From Xylona heveae TC161 (Eukaryota > Ascomycota > Xylonomycetes > Xylonales > Xylonaceae), in NCBI RefSeq assembly GCF_001619985.1, contig NW_017264193.1:687726-751725 (forward strand): 64,000 nt of DNA. The letters run 5' to 3'. Below the pieces are notes generated by a model, which was given only the letters and a program-made list of their open reading frames with translations, was not told the DNA's origin and made no database searches. The position numbers and the translations under genes are program-made. Below are positions 22,841-36,600 of this stretch, one piece after another (within the stretch, counting starts at the first letter, position 1; every line of letters begins with the position of its first letter).

Positions 22841-25800
22841 CTAAACATCCGCCATAGCCTCATCATCGTCTTTGACTGGTCCACTTCCGTCCTTTTGGCT
22901 GGCAGTCACCCCGTCCCTGATCCAAGTATTAAAATCTTCGTTCTTCCGATCGACTTCATCACGACTGAGTCCTTTCATCCATTCGTTGTTCATGATAAAC
23001 TTCTCTTGAAACCTGCTATTCCGCTTCTCCTTGATTCGCTCGGCTTGTTGGGAGACTTCGGCGTTTTCAGAGACCGATTTCGGGGCGTGATACCACCACT
23101 CCGTGGTGTTTGGCTCATAAAGGATTTTATAGCTGTTTACGCAGACACGGATGACGAGGTTCTCGTTTGTCTCTTGTGGCGTATATCGTGCCGCAAGTTC
23201 AGTGTCAGAATCCGATTGAGGTGGGAGGTTGCGCTTCAGGAAAGGCATGCGAAGCTTTTCAAGCGGAATACCCTCGGTCGGTTCAACCATAGTATACGAA
23301 GAGATGTAGTAGGACCATTTCGCTTCCGCGGTCAACTCATCAGTGTCAAAGGTCGTATCATCCTTCTTGAAGACTTGAACAGTAGTTTTTGTTGTGGGGG
23401 CATTCTACATATATTAGTTGGCAGAAAAATGAGTGGAAATGTTGTTCTCCTTACATAAGTAATGCGGAATATGTCCCCATCTTTGGTTAACTTCTCAACC
23501 TGCTTTCGATAATTCAATTCCGTCTGGTGAGTGGTCTCCTCCTTCTCTCGGTCTTTCAGGAATAGATTAATTATATCGTTGCTTCGATCCTTGGCATCAC
23601 TGATCAAGATTGCAAGAGCAAACCTAGTCAACGTGCTGAGGAGCTTCTCCAACGTGTAAAGTTGCCAACCCACCGGCCGATAATATCGTCGCAGAGCGTC
23701 CTCAAGGTGGCTCATGTCCATCTCTCCTTTCACAACTTCCTCGCACATCCTCCGTACCTGGTGATAATAGTTTGCACTAGGGCTTATGTCCTCAAAGAAG
23801 TCAGAAGGAAGCTTATCGATGGCCTTAAGGTCACGCGCCGGTTTCGGAAGCATTGCTCTTCGAATGTCCTCGTGGACATTGTCTTCATACTGCTTGATCT
23901 GGGATAGACGCTCATACAATACTTGAAACATTCTGAAGAAGCAATAAACGTTCAAGTTGCAGTAGAGATTGTACGTGTCTCGTTTGTAGGGTCCATTCGG
24001 CGGAACATTTCTTTTGCTGCGAATGTTGCCAGACACAGGATGCTCAATCCATTTTTCAACCGTAGTCTCAGTAGGAGTGACAGAGCCTGTTCCGTTCTCG
24101 ACAGGTCTGCTGATCTCATCTTCGACGGCGGAGCTAATGTCCGGAGTGGATTCTTTACTTCCAGACATAGCACTTCCCTCCTTTTCCTTGCGAGAAGATT
24201 TGCTGTTGCGACCTCGCTGGAGGACTCCACGTAGAAGGTCGGATTTGCTTGCATTCTGGCCACGACGACTTCTCGAAGACGGTGCTTCCTCTGAGCCCGG
24301 GGTCTCATCTTCCATATCTTCATTGGCTGGAGAGCCATTGAGATAGGTGTCTTTCATGTGCTGCTGAAATTTTTCGGGGTCAAGGCTGAAGAAAGCCGGA
24401 ATAAAGTCCTCAATGACATTCTTCAACTTTTGATGGTCGGAAACATTGCCTGGATGCGCATATTCCAAGTGAGTCAGGAGCAGGTGCACAGCGTCTAGAA
24501 TGACTTCGGTATCTTCAAAGGTGTAAGCGAATTGGTATTTCGGGACAGTGCTCCATGGGATAAGCCGTTGCCGCTTCTGTTCCTCGAGCTTGGTGTAGAT
24601 TTCTTCGCGCAGAGTCTTCGTTTGAAAACGCTTTTTATCTGCTTGCTTAGCGTGGATGCCTTGGTGATCCAAGCTCCTCCAGTACATTTTTTGAGTTTGC
24701 TCTCGCCAGACCTTATCCCACTCACGCTATAGAATCGACAGGTTAGTCTCTCAATTTTGAAATCATATTTAGCCCCATCTTTGCGACCTACCTGACTGGC
24801 TTTCCATTCTTCCGCTTTTTGTTTTAGCCTGAAAAGGACAATAGGGACGACAGCGCAGGGTCGTAAAAACATGTCATCAATGACTTGCTGGCCTCTCTCC
24901 CGGTTATAAATTTTCTTGATCACTCGTTGAGGAATGGTCTCGCTCTGTCCACCGAGACCCTTGGGCAAAGTAAAAGTTTTCCTCTCTTCCTCGGACATGA
25001 GTGCAATTTGTTGTGCGATGGGCTCCAGAAGTTGTATAGTCCTCAAGCAGGTCTCAATGTTGAAGTCATAATCATGACGCTCCTCTTCAATGCGATGAAG
25101 TCCTTCTTCAAAAATGTTCTTCCTGTGAGCGACAAACCCGGAGTCTTCGGAGGCCCAGGTAGGATGTGAAGCCCATTCGTCATTCAAAACTTGCCAGCAA
25201 AGTTCGTCCCGTCCGCTACAAGGCCGCAACCGCTCTCGTTTTGGAAGGAGTCGGTAGCTGGGGCCAAGGCCTCTACAATTACTGAGAGTGACCCGTTCGC
25301 TTTCGGGCCTTGGTTTATTCTCAATGACTTCATCGCCTCCTTCGTATCTTACGAATCGCTTGAACCAAGTCATCAGCTCTGGATTTCCGCCGATGAAGCT
25401 TGAGACTTTATGGACTAGTACATTCTTCGCAATCAAGTCCTGCGAGAAGAGATTGCAGAGCTTCAAGAACTCATTCATCGTCTGCTTGTTGCCGATGAAC
25501 TTTTTGACACGGTCAAAGAAAGCAATCTCTTCAGTCGATGCTGCCGAGCTAGACGTTGGTGGTAACGGCTCCGGAAGCGCAGGCGTAAGAGTTGGTGATA
25601 CAGCTGGAGCTTCAGGTTGGCTCGGCTTATGGTGTGTCTTGGCTCGCTTGCTTAAGCTTCCAGCCTGTACACTGCCAAACTTCGCCGCGAGGTTTGCCCC
25701 GCCTGCAACAAGTTCGGCTGGTTGGGAGGGAGCAGCACCTCCAGTGCTAATACCGGCCACTTGGCCCCCGACGGGAGCACGACGCTTTTTGTTTTCCTTA

Positions 25801-28291
25801 CCCACGCTTGGCGGCGGAGCAAAGTTGCCAACAGGCGGCATCCGAGCTTCGACCCGTTGGGCTCCCGGTGTCTGCTGGCCGGGAAGCGAATGCGCTCCAG
25901 CTAGGTAAGACGGATCATTGCGCACATTGCTGAGAATGGCAGCATCTTCTGCAGCTTGCTTCGCCGCCGCCTGGGCCTTGGCCTGGGCCGCCGACTCGGG
26001 CAGGAACTGTTTAAAATCTTCCAGCAAGTCCGGAGCGGAGTTGAAGAGGTGTGTAACTTGAGCATAGACATCTTGAATAGGCTTCGATTCCCGTTGGTAT
26101 GTTTGAAGAATCTCTAGGAACTGTTTGTATATCTCAGGTTGAGAGGCGAAGCGATTCTGAAAGATTGTCAGTCGAGGTCTAGGCCGGAGCTAACTGGAGT
26201 AATGATGGGAGAATTCTTCACCTTGATCTTGTTGACGTAACTAATGGCATGATTGAATTCAACTGGGCCTCTCTTCTCAGATCCGGGCAACCCACTTTGG
26301 CCAGCGGGGCTCATCCCATTAACACCTGCCACAGAAGAAGGTAGCGGGGTTCCCGACACGCCGTTAGGAGAAACTTGCATAACTGCCTGCCTCGGCCCTG
26401 CTCCGCCGGGCACGGCGGCGGCAGCGTTCTGCAGCTGCGTGATTGCTCGGGGTTCCTGTTGGTGAGACATGCCCGCTGAGGGACCGGCAATCATCTGTTG
26501 CTCTCGCTGAGTTTGGCTTTCGGGTTGGCCGCCATGGCTGAGACCACCAACTAATCCATAGGCAGAAACTGGCTCTGGTCCCCTCGGGTCGAAAATTCCT
26601 GGAGGGGCGCCTGCCCCGTGAGGCCCTTGTCCCCAGGCGGTGCTGGCACTACGAGGAACCTGATCATAGTAAGCTTGTCTCGCCACATGGGGGCCAGCGC
26701 CGGGGCCGAGACTGCCTGACGGAGGTATCGATGGGGGCCGAAGCCCGGCCGTCATTGAGGATACCGTCGTCCCCATCGGAGTGGTAACCCGGATCGCATT
26801 TGGGTCATCTCCGGTGCCGCACTCGATTCTGTAGCCCGGAGGGAGAAAAGTGTTGAATCCTTGAATTAGATTTGGATGGCCGGCAAAGAGAGTTGAAACG
26901 CGATCAATGACTCCAGGCGTGTCGATCCTTTGACAGGCGTCAGAAAAAAAGGACCAGGTCTTATCACTGGCATGGTACTTACGCTTGACTCTTAAAATCC
27001 TTCATAATATCAAGGAATCGATTATAAACATCTGGCTGATCAACGAACTGAACTTTGACTTGATCAAGGTAGCTCAATGCATCCTGCGAAACGCGTCAGC
27101 TCGAGGCCAAAGAGACACACAAATAATCTTGGATATGTACGTTAAGAATCGGCTGCTGCCCTTGCGGCAAACCAGCAACACCACCAGGCATTTGATGGGG
27201 ACCTTGAGCCGAGCCAATGCCCATCATTTGCGGTTGTGGCTGACCTTGAGCCTGCGGCGGTTGTTGCTGGGGCTGATTTGGTTGCGGCCCTTGTCCAGGA
27301 TGTTGCATAATGGACCGCGAAGCCCCTTCGCCCATCTGCGAAGGCGGCGGACCCCCAAACACGCTACCATGGCTGCTTGGCCCCCCAAGATGGCTGCTAG
27401 GGTGTGTGGGCCCTGCGCTTGATCCCAAATTCGAGAGTATCCCGTTGGGCCCATGGATGACAGTCGGAACTTTGGAAGCCACGGGTTGATGGATCGGGAT
27501 AGATCCAGCATGATTTTGATGTGGCTGAGGCACATGCTGTTCACGCTGCTGCCTTTCTCTATGCTCCCTCTCTCTCATATCGCGCTCACGCATTGCGGCC
27601 TCTTCTTGCTGGCGCTGTCTCTCTCTGGCGTCCCTCTCTCGTAGTTCCCGATCTCGCATTTCACGTTCACGATCAATACTCGTTTGCGTCGAAGGTGGTG
27701 CTTGGACGGCTTGCCCAATGGCCGGTAGAGAGTAACCGGGGCCCTGCTGCGCAGGGTGATGAGGAGCACCCCCTAATGGTTGTGGAGGCGGTTGCTGCGG
27801 CTGCGGCTGCTGCGTATGTGACGGGCCTTGGCTAGGAGATACGGAGGGCGGTTGGGTCAAGCCCGCGATGGTGGGCAACGAGTGCGGGTTAGGTTGAGTG
27901 GGAGAGAAAAACGATGCTATGATTGTCCCGTCAGCTTTGCTCCAGTAGTGACATGGAACAGCTTTTTGATCTCTTGCTTACCAGAAGGAGGAGGAAGCAC
28001 TGGAACACCTGGCTGACCAGGCGAATTCTGCTGTCCAGAACTACTTGAACTTTAGCATCTGTCAGCTCTTTGGCGCTCAGGATATGCCTTGAGCAAAGGC
28101 AGGATTGAAAATAATGAGGCGCCCATGAAGCGCCTGTGATCAGAAAAGTGTCAGGTAGCAAAGCTGAAATCAACTCACCCAAATCCTCCCAGTGGACGTT
28201 GGTGCTGATGTTGACCGCCATCAGTATGCTGAGGAGCCCCCGTTGAGCCAGCGCCAGCTGAAGGCGGCCAACTGTCTTTACTGGAGCTCAT
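22841..28291 (-). CDS. sin3: Sin3 transcriptional corepressor
   Basis: A multi-exon gene. Exons resolved at the 5' end are 28291-28179, 28049-27982, 27916-27141, 27083-26983 and 26927 to about 26221; later exons run through about 26156-24788, 24726-23940 and on to the stop at 22841. The N-terminus is Gln/Pro-rich with a long Arg/Glu-rich charged helix at about residues 115-160. Three paired amphipathic helix domains follow: [25 protein letters not shown] and [13 protein letters not shown]. After them comes the HDAC-interaction region ([36 protein letters not shown]) and the conserved Sin3 C-domain. Sin3 scaffolds the Rpd3-type histone deacetylase complex in the nucleus and recruits it through PAH-binding repressors. 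The protein should be roughly 1,500-1,600 aa, in line with yeast Sin3. Internal exon borders in the 3' half are approximate. Confidence 0.94.
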
Positions 28292-30855
28292 CGTGTATTG
28301 CGTCCGACAACCTCAGGCCGACGCGCCAAGGAAGCCTAACTTTGGTCGAAAAAATACGCTTGCAACGGTTAGAAAAGAAGAGCGTGTTTAGCTCCGAAAA
28401 CCAGGCTACCAGCGGAGCGCACCAGATGAAATCACAATAGTCGTAAAGGTGCGCGGATATGTTGTAATTGCGGACGCGGATCAATGGATGATGCTTTTGC
28501 CCTCCTGCGCCAGAATCTACCCGCCACGGTAGGAAAGAGTTCCGGAAGAGGAGGAGTGCGGAGTGATCAAATGAATATGATCGATCTTGCGCCTAGAAGA
28601 TGCATTTGTGTCTCCAGGCTTAGAAAAAGATCAAATGCTCGCGGCCATAAAGCGCATCACCCTGAGTGCGAAGGAGACTGGTGAGAGCAAGCAAGCGCAC
28701 TAAACCTATCGGTGACGGGCCCTGAGCTGGAGAATGCCGTCTTGGCGCGCTAAGCTGTTACAGGCGTCGGTAAAACCATCTGCAAGATTCCGCTTCCCCA
28801 ATCATGACAGATGACGATATCCAAACGAGAGATCAGAAATCATCATTTAGGGCCTCCACCTCTGGAAACAGCTATATCAAGCGTGTTCGGTCAACTACCG
28901 TAATAAATTTTGATTGAATTATGTGAGATATATGAAAATGAGCTTTTAGTAAACTAGAGTGGTCTGGCGTTGTCAAGCCCAGCGCCAGTCAAATAGAATT
29001 TAAAGACAAGTACCTCCATACAGAAAATCATAAACAAGGTTAGATATACTACGCTCATATATTCTTCACTGCTGATGCAATTATTTTCCGCTTGGAGATT
29101 TTCTAGCATGCCACCGTGTTGACTGCTAATTCGACTGTATAGTTACACATACTAACTTTTAACACTGAAAGATTCTCTTTTGTCAGAAAGTTATCTACGA
29201 GACTTATGTGTTTAGCCACGTTGTGAAGTCGATTTGCCAGGAAATTCATTCCGCAGTAAGAACATTTAGAGATTTTATCTCATTGCACTATTCTTCTATC
29301 GATGCAGAAGCCTTTTTACCCGGGTCTCAGCGGAGAGTGAATCCGCCTTTATATCAATGTGTAGTCAGTTATGGCAGCGCGCTGTGATGAAGTGAAAGAT
29401 TGCAACCCTTGTTTCACAGGCATCCAGGGCCAATAAATTTCCGATATTGTTGGCGAACTTGGTCATATATTCAGAATGTACGTGGTAAACTGCAAATATT
29501 CAGCTAGATAATCAATAAAGCAATTTATGGTTTTTTATTTGACAAAAAAAAAATTAAAAAAAATAAAAAAAAATAGTAATGATAATGACTAATAAGTAAA
29601 TTAAATCGAAACTAACAGTCCTATAAATGAGTCAAAATTCTTTTGTATGGAAATCCATTTTGAACTTGAAATCACCATTTGACACGTCCAAGCTCCCCCT
29701 TTCTCTGATCAAATATTGATGCATGACCCTAAAAGGATGTGAGAAATTTTTTAATTGATTTGCAGATTTGCAGGAGTTCATAAGCAAAAAAGCAGCATCA
29801 CAGATGAGGAAATATCGAAAGGGTCTTTTGTGTATCATCGCAAGGTGAAGTCCTCATTTGTACTGTTCTACTATATAAGAAACCTACCTCAGTTACAGTA
29901 CGGGTAGGTTTAGCCCTGGCAGAACCATCCAAGCAAGACTAGTGCCACTGGGCGGTCAAGAAAGCTGGTCTCCCAGCGCGACAGGCAATGAAATAAGCAA
30001 TTAAGGTTAGAGCACTTTACTTGGTCAGAGAGCCACCCTGGAAGCCAACGAAGGCTTCTCAGTTCTGAAGCGAGATGGTGGCACGTTCTCAGGCCTCGCA
30101 AGCGACAAGGCCTTCGCTCAATACGGAAATTGCCGCGGCAACTGCAATAGCTGCGGATGATTGTTATACGGTCAGCAGTCATCTGACGAGGCAAGGTTTC
30201 AGTGCGAGTGTGCTCTTCCCTTCACATGCTTTTGCTCCAGGATACCGTACTCTGAACCTTGTCAACATGTACCCATGACGAGCTTGAAAGAAAATAATTG
30301 ATTTGATGCATGAGTACGGTGTATTGCCCCAAAAACATGAATAGAACAGAAGAGGATGTTGACGCATAGTCATGCTTTCTAGGTGATATTGATATGCACA
30401 TCGCCCTGGAGAAATGTCACTCTCTGCCCTTGCTAGAGATCCCAGGTACATGAGGGGGGAAAGCGTGTATCTCAGCGTGGGATGAAACATGGAGCTGGTG
30501 CGCTCTCCGCAAAATCGTTCCAGGTTCGGCTGACTTCTGCAGGCGTGTCATTGGCTGAATTATCGGCTGCGCTGTACCTGAATTGGACTTAGTCGGTTAT
30601 TCTCAAGTTCCTCGGCTTGTTCCCCACAGAATCATGGGATTTCGGCCTCCAGTGGCCCGAGGGGTGCCGCAGGTCGAATAGCATCTGAAAGACCTCCATT
30701 GATGATTCCAAGACTCCTTTCTTACACCTTCCCTAGGCCTTTTATGAGCTGTCTTTTAGAGGATTCGGAGTTATATATATTTTACTTCCTTGCCCTTTTC
30801 GGCGGTCGTCACAAATCCTTTCTTCATACATTGTCTATTTCTTGTCCTCGCAAAC
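28292..30855. other. Large divergent intergenic region, AT-rich
   Basis: 2.56 kb between the Sin3 and fumarate reductase starts, much larger than neighbouring divergent spacers. Small open frames are present (for example 28484-28684 plus and 29632-29838 minus), but none has family-like sequence. A/T homopolymer tracts occur at about 29530-29575. It could hold a lineage-specific small gene or a non-coding transcript that I cannot detect. Confidence 0.5.
30771..30784 (+). promoter_or_regulatory. Probable TATA element of the fumarate reductase gene
   Basis: TTATATATATTTTA lies about 75-85 bp upstream of the ATG at 30856, followed by a pyrimidine-rich stretch (CTTCCTTGCCCTTTTC) that is common at fungal transcription starts. 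Position and sequence fit a TATA box; no experimental support is available. Confidence 0.5.
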
Positions 30856-33100
30856 ATGGCTCCTAGGGTAATAGTCGTCGGTGGTGGATGTAAGTACTTC
30901 ATTTTTAATGACTTCATCGAGAAGATTAATATATGCTGACCATATTACTCTCGTGTAGTGGCCGGCTTGAGTGCTGCCCATACGCTTTATCTTGCCGGTG
31001 GAAATGTAGTGCTGCTTGATAAGAACAGTATGTCGTACCTCGCAAGCTCCTCACACGACCTGTGCCTAAAAAATCTATAGACTTCTTTGGAGGAAACTCA
31101 ACCAAAGCGACCTCTGGTATTAATGGAGCTCTCACAAGAACCCAAGTCGACCAAAATATTAGAGACAGCGTGAAGCAATTTTATGATGACACCCTCAAGT
31201 CGGCCAGAGACAAAGCTCGGCCCGACCTTATCAAGGTGTTGACATATAAATCTGCTGCCGCGGTGGAGTGGTTGCAAGACGTATTCAACCTTGACCTTAC
31301 TCTAGTATCCCGCTTAGGGTGAGTCATTTTGCTCTTTGGCAGTCAACACTTCCTTTGCTAACTCTGTGAAGTGGTCATTCGCAGCCGAGGACCCATCGTG
31401 GTCATGATGCAAAATTCCCGGGTATGGCAATCACATATGCGCTGATGCAGCGCATCGAGGAGCTTTCCGAGAAGGAACCGGAGCGTGTCCAGCTCATCAA
31501 AAAGGCTCGCGTGGTCAAAGTCAACAAGGAGGGAAATAAGGCGACTGGTGTCACTTATGAATACAACGGAGAAAATCACGTTGTCGATGGTCCCGTTATC
31601 CTGGCTACTGGTGGCTACGCAGCAGACTTCTCCGAGTCTTCATTGCTCAAGAAGTATCGGCCAGATACCTATGGCCTCTCCAGCACAAACGGACAGCACG
31701 CCACAGGCGACGGGCTCAAGATGTTGATGGAGATTGGAGGAAACGGAATCGATCTGGACAAGGTGCAAGTTCACCCCACCGGTTTGATCGATCCGAAAGA
31801 CCCTGGCTCAAAGTGGAAATTCCTTGCAGCCGAAGGTATGCCCTAATAGTGTTCACTGCTCTTGACGCTCAATGCTAACATGCTACTACAGCGCTGCGTG
31901 GAGAGGGCGGTCTGCTTCTCAACTCTGACGGTGAACGCTTTTCTGACGAACTCGGTCATCGTGATTATGTCTCTGGTCAGATGTGGAAGGAAAAGGAAAA
32001 GGGCAAGTGGCCTATTCGCCTCGTGCTCAACTCCAAAGCATCGAATGTACTGGACTTCCACACCCGCCACTACTCTGGGCGTGGTCTCATGAAGAAGATG
32101 ACCGGCAAAGAGCTGGCCAAGGAAATTGGTTGCGGCGAGGAGAGGCTGCAAAAGACCTTCAAAACGTACAATGCCATCGCTGAGGGAAAGGAAAAGGACC
32201 CCTACGGCAAGCGTTTCTTCCACAACCTGCCCTTAGATATCAGCGATACCTTCCATGTCGCTTTGATGGAGCCCGTGCTGCACTTCACCATGGGCGGCAT
32301 TGAGATCAACGACCAAGCGCAGGTGTTGAACTCGGAAGGCAAGCCTTTTGAAGGTCTCTTTGCCTGTGGTGAGCTTGCTGGCGGTGTGCACGGCGCTAAC
32401 AGACTTGGTGGTTCGTCACTGCTCGGATGTGTTGTTTACGGACGTGTTGCCGGAGACTCTGCCTCCCGCTATCTATTCCAGGAGCTGTTGACCGGCAGAA
32501 CATCAACCGCTGCTCAGCGTCTCGGTCAGATCTCTCTGCACATTGACCCCTCGCAGCCAGGCAAAGTTGCGGTTGAATGGGGCAACCAGTCCGGTGTCCA
32601 AGGTGATAGCACAATCGCCCAACAGAGCCAAACATCAGCGGCTCCGGTGTTGAAGGGCTCCGCTGCAGATAGCTCGGATCCTGGAAAGGTATCTAAGCCC
32701 AATGCACCAAAGGAATTCAAGATCCCCGACAAGGAGTTCACTCTGGAGGAAGTCAAGAAACACAATAAAAAGGAAGACCTATGGATTGCCGTCAAGGGTA
32801 TCGTCTTGGACCTGACGAACTGGGTCGATGAGCACCCCGGCGGTCCTCAGGCATTGTATACCCATATGGGTAAAGACGCAAGCGAAGGTGAGCGCGCATA
32901 TCATCGTTTTCATTTTCAATCTGAATTCTCTTAATGGCCATTTCATCCCCATCTCGTTGCTCCTCTTGCAACCCACTTGAGACTAACTGAATGAATCTGC
33001 AGAATTCGAAATGCTTCACGATGACGAAGTCATTCCCAAGTACGCCCCTGAGGTCGTCATCGGCCGTGTCAAGGGCCAGAAGGTGACGCTTGACGTATAG
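30856..33100 (+). CDS. Soluble fumarate reductase with C-terminal cytochrome b5 domain
   Basis: Six exons, 30856-30889, 30959-31027, 31081-31318, 31372-31835, 31892-32887 and 33003-33100, encode 632 aa. The flavoprotein part (about residues 1-500) starts with the FAD dinucleotide-binding motif VVGGGLAGLSAA and has the FAD/fumarate reductase signatures NNFFGGNSTKATSGING, ILATGGY, VLHFTMGGIEI and ANRLGGSSLLGCVVYGRVAG. It belongs with yeast Osm1/Frd1, which reduce fumarate to succinate using reduced flavin and help reoxidise cofactors. After a linker of about 60 residues comes a cytochrome b5 domain with the haem-ligand signature DEHPGGPQAL and a second ligand His in MLHDD. No N-terminal signal or membrane segment is evident, so a cytosolic protein is likely. 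The third intron uses an AAG acceptor. The b5 domain suggests electron input through haem. Confidence 0.93.
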
Positions 33101-33629
33101 AAAATGCATCTGAATCGCTTGCCGTACTTCTTCTCAGTCACTGGGTGTAATATATGCCCTTTCTCGTGCTTGGCGTTTTGAGATCTTAATTGACGAGCTA
33201 TCTGGATTTCTATGACTCTGAAGAAGCGTTAAATATCAATGTTAAATTTTATATTTTGTATCATGTCTTTATCAGCCCAATGTTCATGTAGATCATTTTG
33301 AATATGAAAGTCCTTGCACTTTGCATTACTCCCATCCACTCACAGTTGGAAATTTGCAAACAAGTTAAAAGTGAGAATATGAAGGTTAAACGAAGAGAGA
33401 AATTGATATATTTTTTTTGGTTCTCTTAGATCTGCAAAGCAATCTAATCTACTTTATATATGTCTTTAGATTTCAGCATATCTTGAATTTTACCTTCTTT
33501 ATTTTCACTTTTCGTGAGGCATAAGACATCCATTTCCTGCCTTGATTGTCTATTTGTCACGTCTGTCTCCACATATATTTTTCCTTCCCCATGCACTAAT
33601 CGAGACTCTGGCTCATTGAAGCGGTAACC
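33101..33629. other. Convergent intergenic region
   Basis: 529 bp between the stops of the fumarate reductase and valyl-tRNA synthetase genes. AT-rich 3' untranslated sequence; no gene seen. Confidence 0.65.
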
Positions 33630-36600
33630 TTACTCAAGCTTGAGTGCCTCAAACTGCTCAATAGTCTCCTCGTAGCCTCTCTGCTCGGCCTCGAAATCGG
33701 CAAGCTTCTTGCGCTCGACCTCTTGCAGTTCGGCGCTGACCTTCTTCTGGTACGCAGGGTCATCGAGGATCTTGCGCTGGCGGGAGACTCCGTCGGCCGC
33801 CTTCTTGAGCTTGGTCTGAGTCTTCTTGATCTCGGCGTCAATGTCGACGCGGCCCTTGACGTGCAGGAACACCGCAGCCTGGGCAGAGACGGCGAAGACG
33901 ACGCAGCCGGCGGGACGAGGCTCGTCCTTTGACAGAATCTCAATGGAGCTGACGCCCTTGCCGGAGAGGGAGCGGATGCTCTGCAGCTCGTCGCTGACGG
34001 TCTTGTAGCTCGTGTCGTCGTAGGTTTGGACATAGGCTGAGTTGGGGATGTCATCGTTAGTTATGCTTTTCCGATGTACGTTGAACGGTTACAATTCTTT
34101 GAATAGGGTAACCGGAATAAAAGAATGGGCGAGTATGGGAAAATGGGGGAAAAAACTCACCTTTGCCTTCTTCCTTGATGGAGTACTCGGCCATAAGCGA
34201 CCGGACACCCTTGGACACGCCAAGAAGGAGTTCATACGCGTCTTCGGAAGCCGGGTCGTCGAGGCTGGCGTCATATTCAGGGTAAGCAGCCTTGACGATG
34301 GAAGGAGTCTTGTCATCGGGTCGACGGGGGAGGCGCTGCCAGAGCTCTTCAGTCAAGAAGGGCATGAAGGGGTGGATCAAGGTCAAAGCCCCCTCGAGGG
34401 TGGTATACAGCGTGTCCTTGGCGGATCGCTTTTCCTCCTCGGTGCCGTCCTGAATGATCGCCTTGGAGTTTTCCTTAAAAATAAAGGTGTTAGATGAAAG
34501 GTCTGGTCAGGCCATAGACCAGAAGGGGCCGAGGACTTACAATGTAAACATCGCAAAGCTGGTTGTACCAGTATTGGTAGATGATGGAGGTGGAGTGAGA
34601 GAACTCGCGGTCAGCGAGGGCCTTGTTGACGTCCCTCGCGGCAGTGGTGAACTTGTGCAAGATCCAGCGCTCGGCGAGAGACTCCTTGCCGGTCTTTGCA
34701 GCGGTGGGCTTAGGCACAAAGTCATCACCGAGCTTGCCAAGGGCGTATTTGGTGGCTTGGTAGATCTTGTTGCAGAAACGACGGTAGCCGTGCATGACCT
34801 TGATGTCGAAGCTGATGTCACCACCTGATAATCGTCAGTTTACCTCGGGCGTTATTACACTTTCATAGATTGAAGTTAACTTACCACCTGTCGTATAAGC
34901 GACGAGGGAGAACCGGAGAGCATCAGCACCGCACTCGGGAATACCGTCGGGGAACGAGGTATTCTGGAACTTGGTCGCGGTAGCGACCTCCTTGGGATCC
35001 AGGTTACCGACAAGGAGCTTATCGTGGAGAGCCTGGAGACTAATGCCGTGCATGACATCCAGAGGATCGATGACGTTACCAAGGGACTTGGACATCTTTC
35101 GGCCCTCCGAGTCTCGAACAAGTGAGTGACAGTAGACTTCCTTGAACGGCACTTGACCGGTCAGCTTAATACCCAGCATAACCATACGGGCAATCCAGAA
35201 GAAGAGAATGTCCCAGCCAGTCTCGAGCACGGATGTGGGGTAGAGGTTCTCGAAGTCATGCGTCTTCTTGGGCCATCCAAGAGTCGAGAAAGGCCACAGG
35301 CCAGAAGAGAACCAAGTGTCTAGCACATCGGGATCACGACGCAGAGTGAACTTCTTTCCAGGGAATTTGGCCTTGGCATTCTCAGCTGCCGCCTCCTCAG
35401 TCCGACCGGTAACCCACAGCTCATTGTTGCTGTCGTCGCCCTTCTCGCCTTCAATCTCGATGAAATAGGCGGGAGCCTGGTGACCCCACCACAATTGTCT
35501 CGATAGACACCAGTCGTTGATGCTTCCAAGCCATCTGTAGAAGTCTTTCTCGGCGGTCTCTGGACGAATCTTGATTTCACCGTTCTTCACCGCCTGAACG
35601 GCAGCATCAGCAAGACCCTGCATCTTCATCCACCACTGGGGCTTCATGATGGGCTCAATAACGTCCTTGGACTTGGAGCAGAGAGGGACCTTCATGGGGT
35701 TGTCCTCCTTTTTAACAAAGAGGCCAAGCGCCTTAAGGTCTTCCACCACCGTGTACCTGACATCGAACCGCTTCTGACCCTCGTACTTTCCAGCATTTGC
35801 ATTCAAAGTACCATCATCATTGAGGATATTGACAAACTCAAGGTTGTGGCGTTGACCAATAGCAAAATCGTTGGGGTCATGGGCTGGGGTGATTTTGACA
35901 GCGCCAGTACCAAAGCCAATCTCGACGTGATCATCCGCAACGATGGGCATCAGGCGATCAACGAACGGGTGCTTGGCTTTCTTGCCAATCAGGTGCTGGT
36001 ACCGCGGATCCTTGGGATTAACCGCAATACCAGTGTCACCAAGCATGGTTTCCGGACGGGTGGTGGCAACCTCGAGCTTCTCATTCGTCCCTTCCAGCTC
36101 GTACTGGAAGTGCGTGATGACACCGAACTCGACCTTTCTTTCATAGCCAGGTACGTCGAGAAGAGTTCGTCCTGTCAACTCCTTGTTATCGACTTCAAGG
36201 TTCGAGAGAGCAGTGTTGAGCTTGTGACACCAGTTCACCAAACGGTTGGCACGGTAGATAATGCCTTCCTCGTGAAGTCGGACGAAGGTCTCCGTGACGG
36301 CCGCAGAGAGGTTCTCGTCCATGGTGAAAGCTTCGCGAGTCCAGTCGAAGGAGCCGCCCATTCGGCGGAGGACGGAGTTGATTCTCGCATGATACCTGCG
36401 CGCGCAGTGAGTAAATGGTGTACAAACTCAAGATGTTACTCATTAATACGTACTCCTCCTTCCAGTCCCAAACAGTCTCAACGAATTTTGGTCGGCCAAG
36501 GTCGTGTCTCGTCTTCTTCTGTCGCCGCCAGAGCATGTTTTCGACGACACTCTGAGTAGAAATACCGGCGTGATCGCAACCCGGGAGCCACAGCGTCGTC

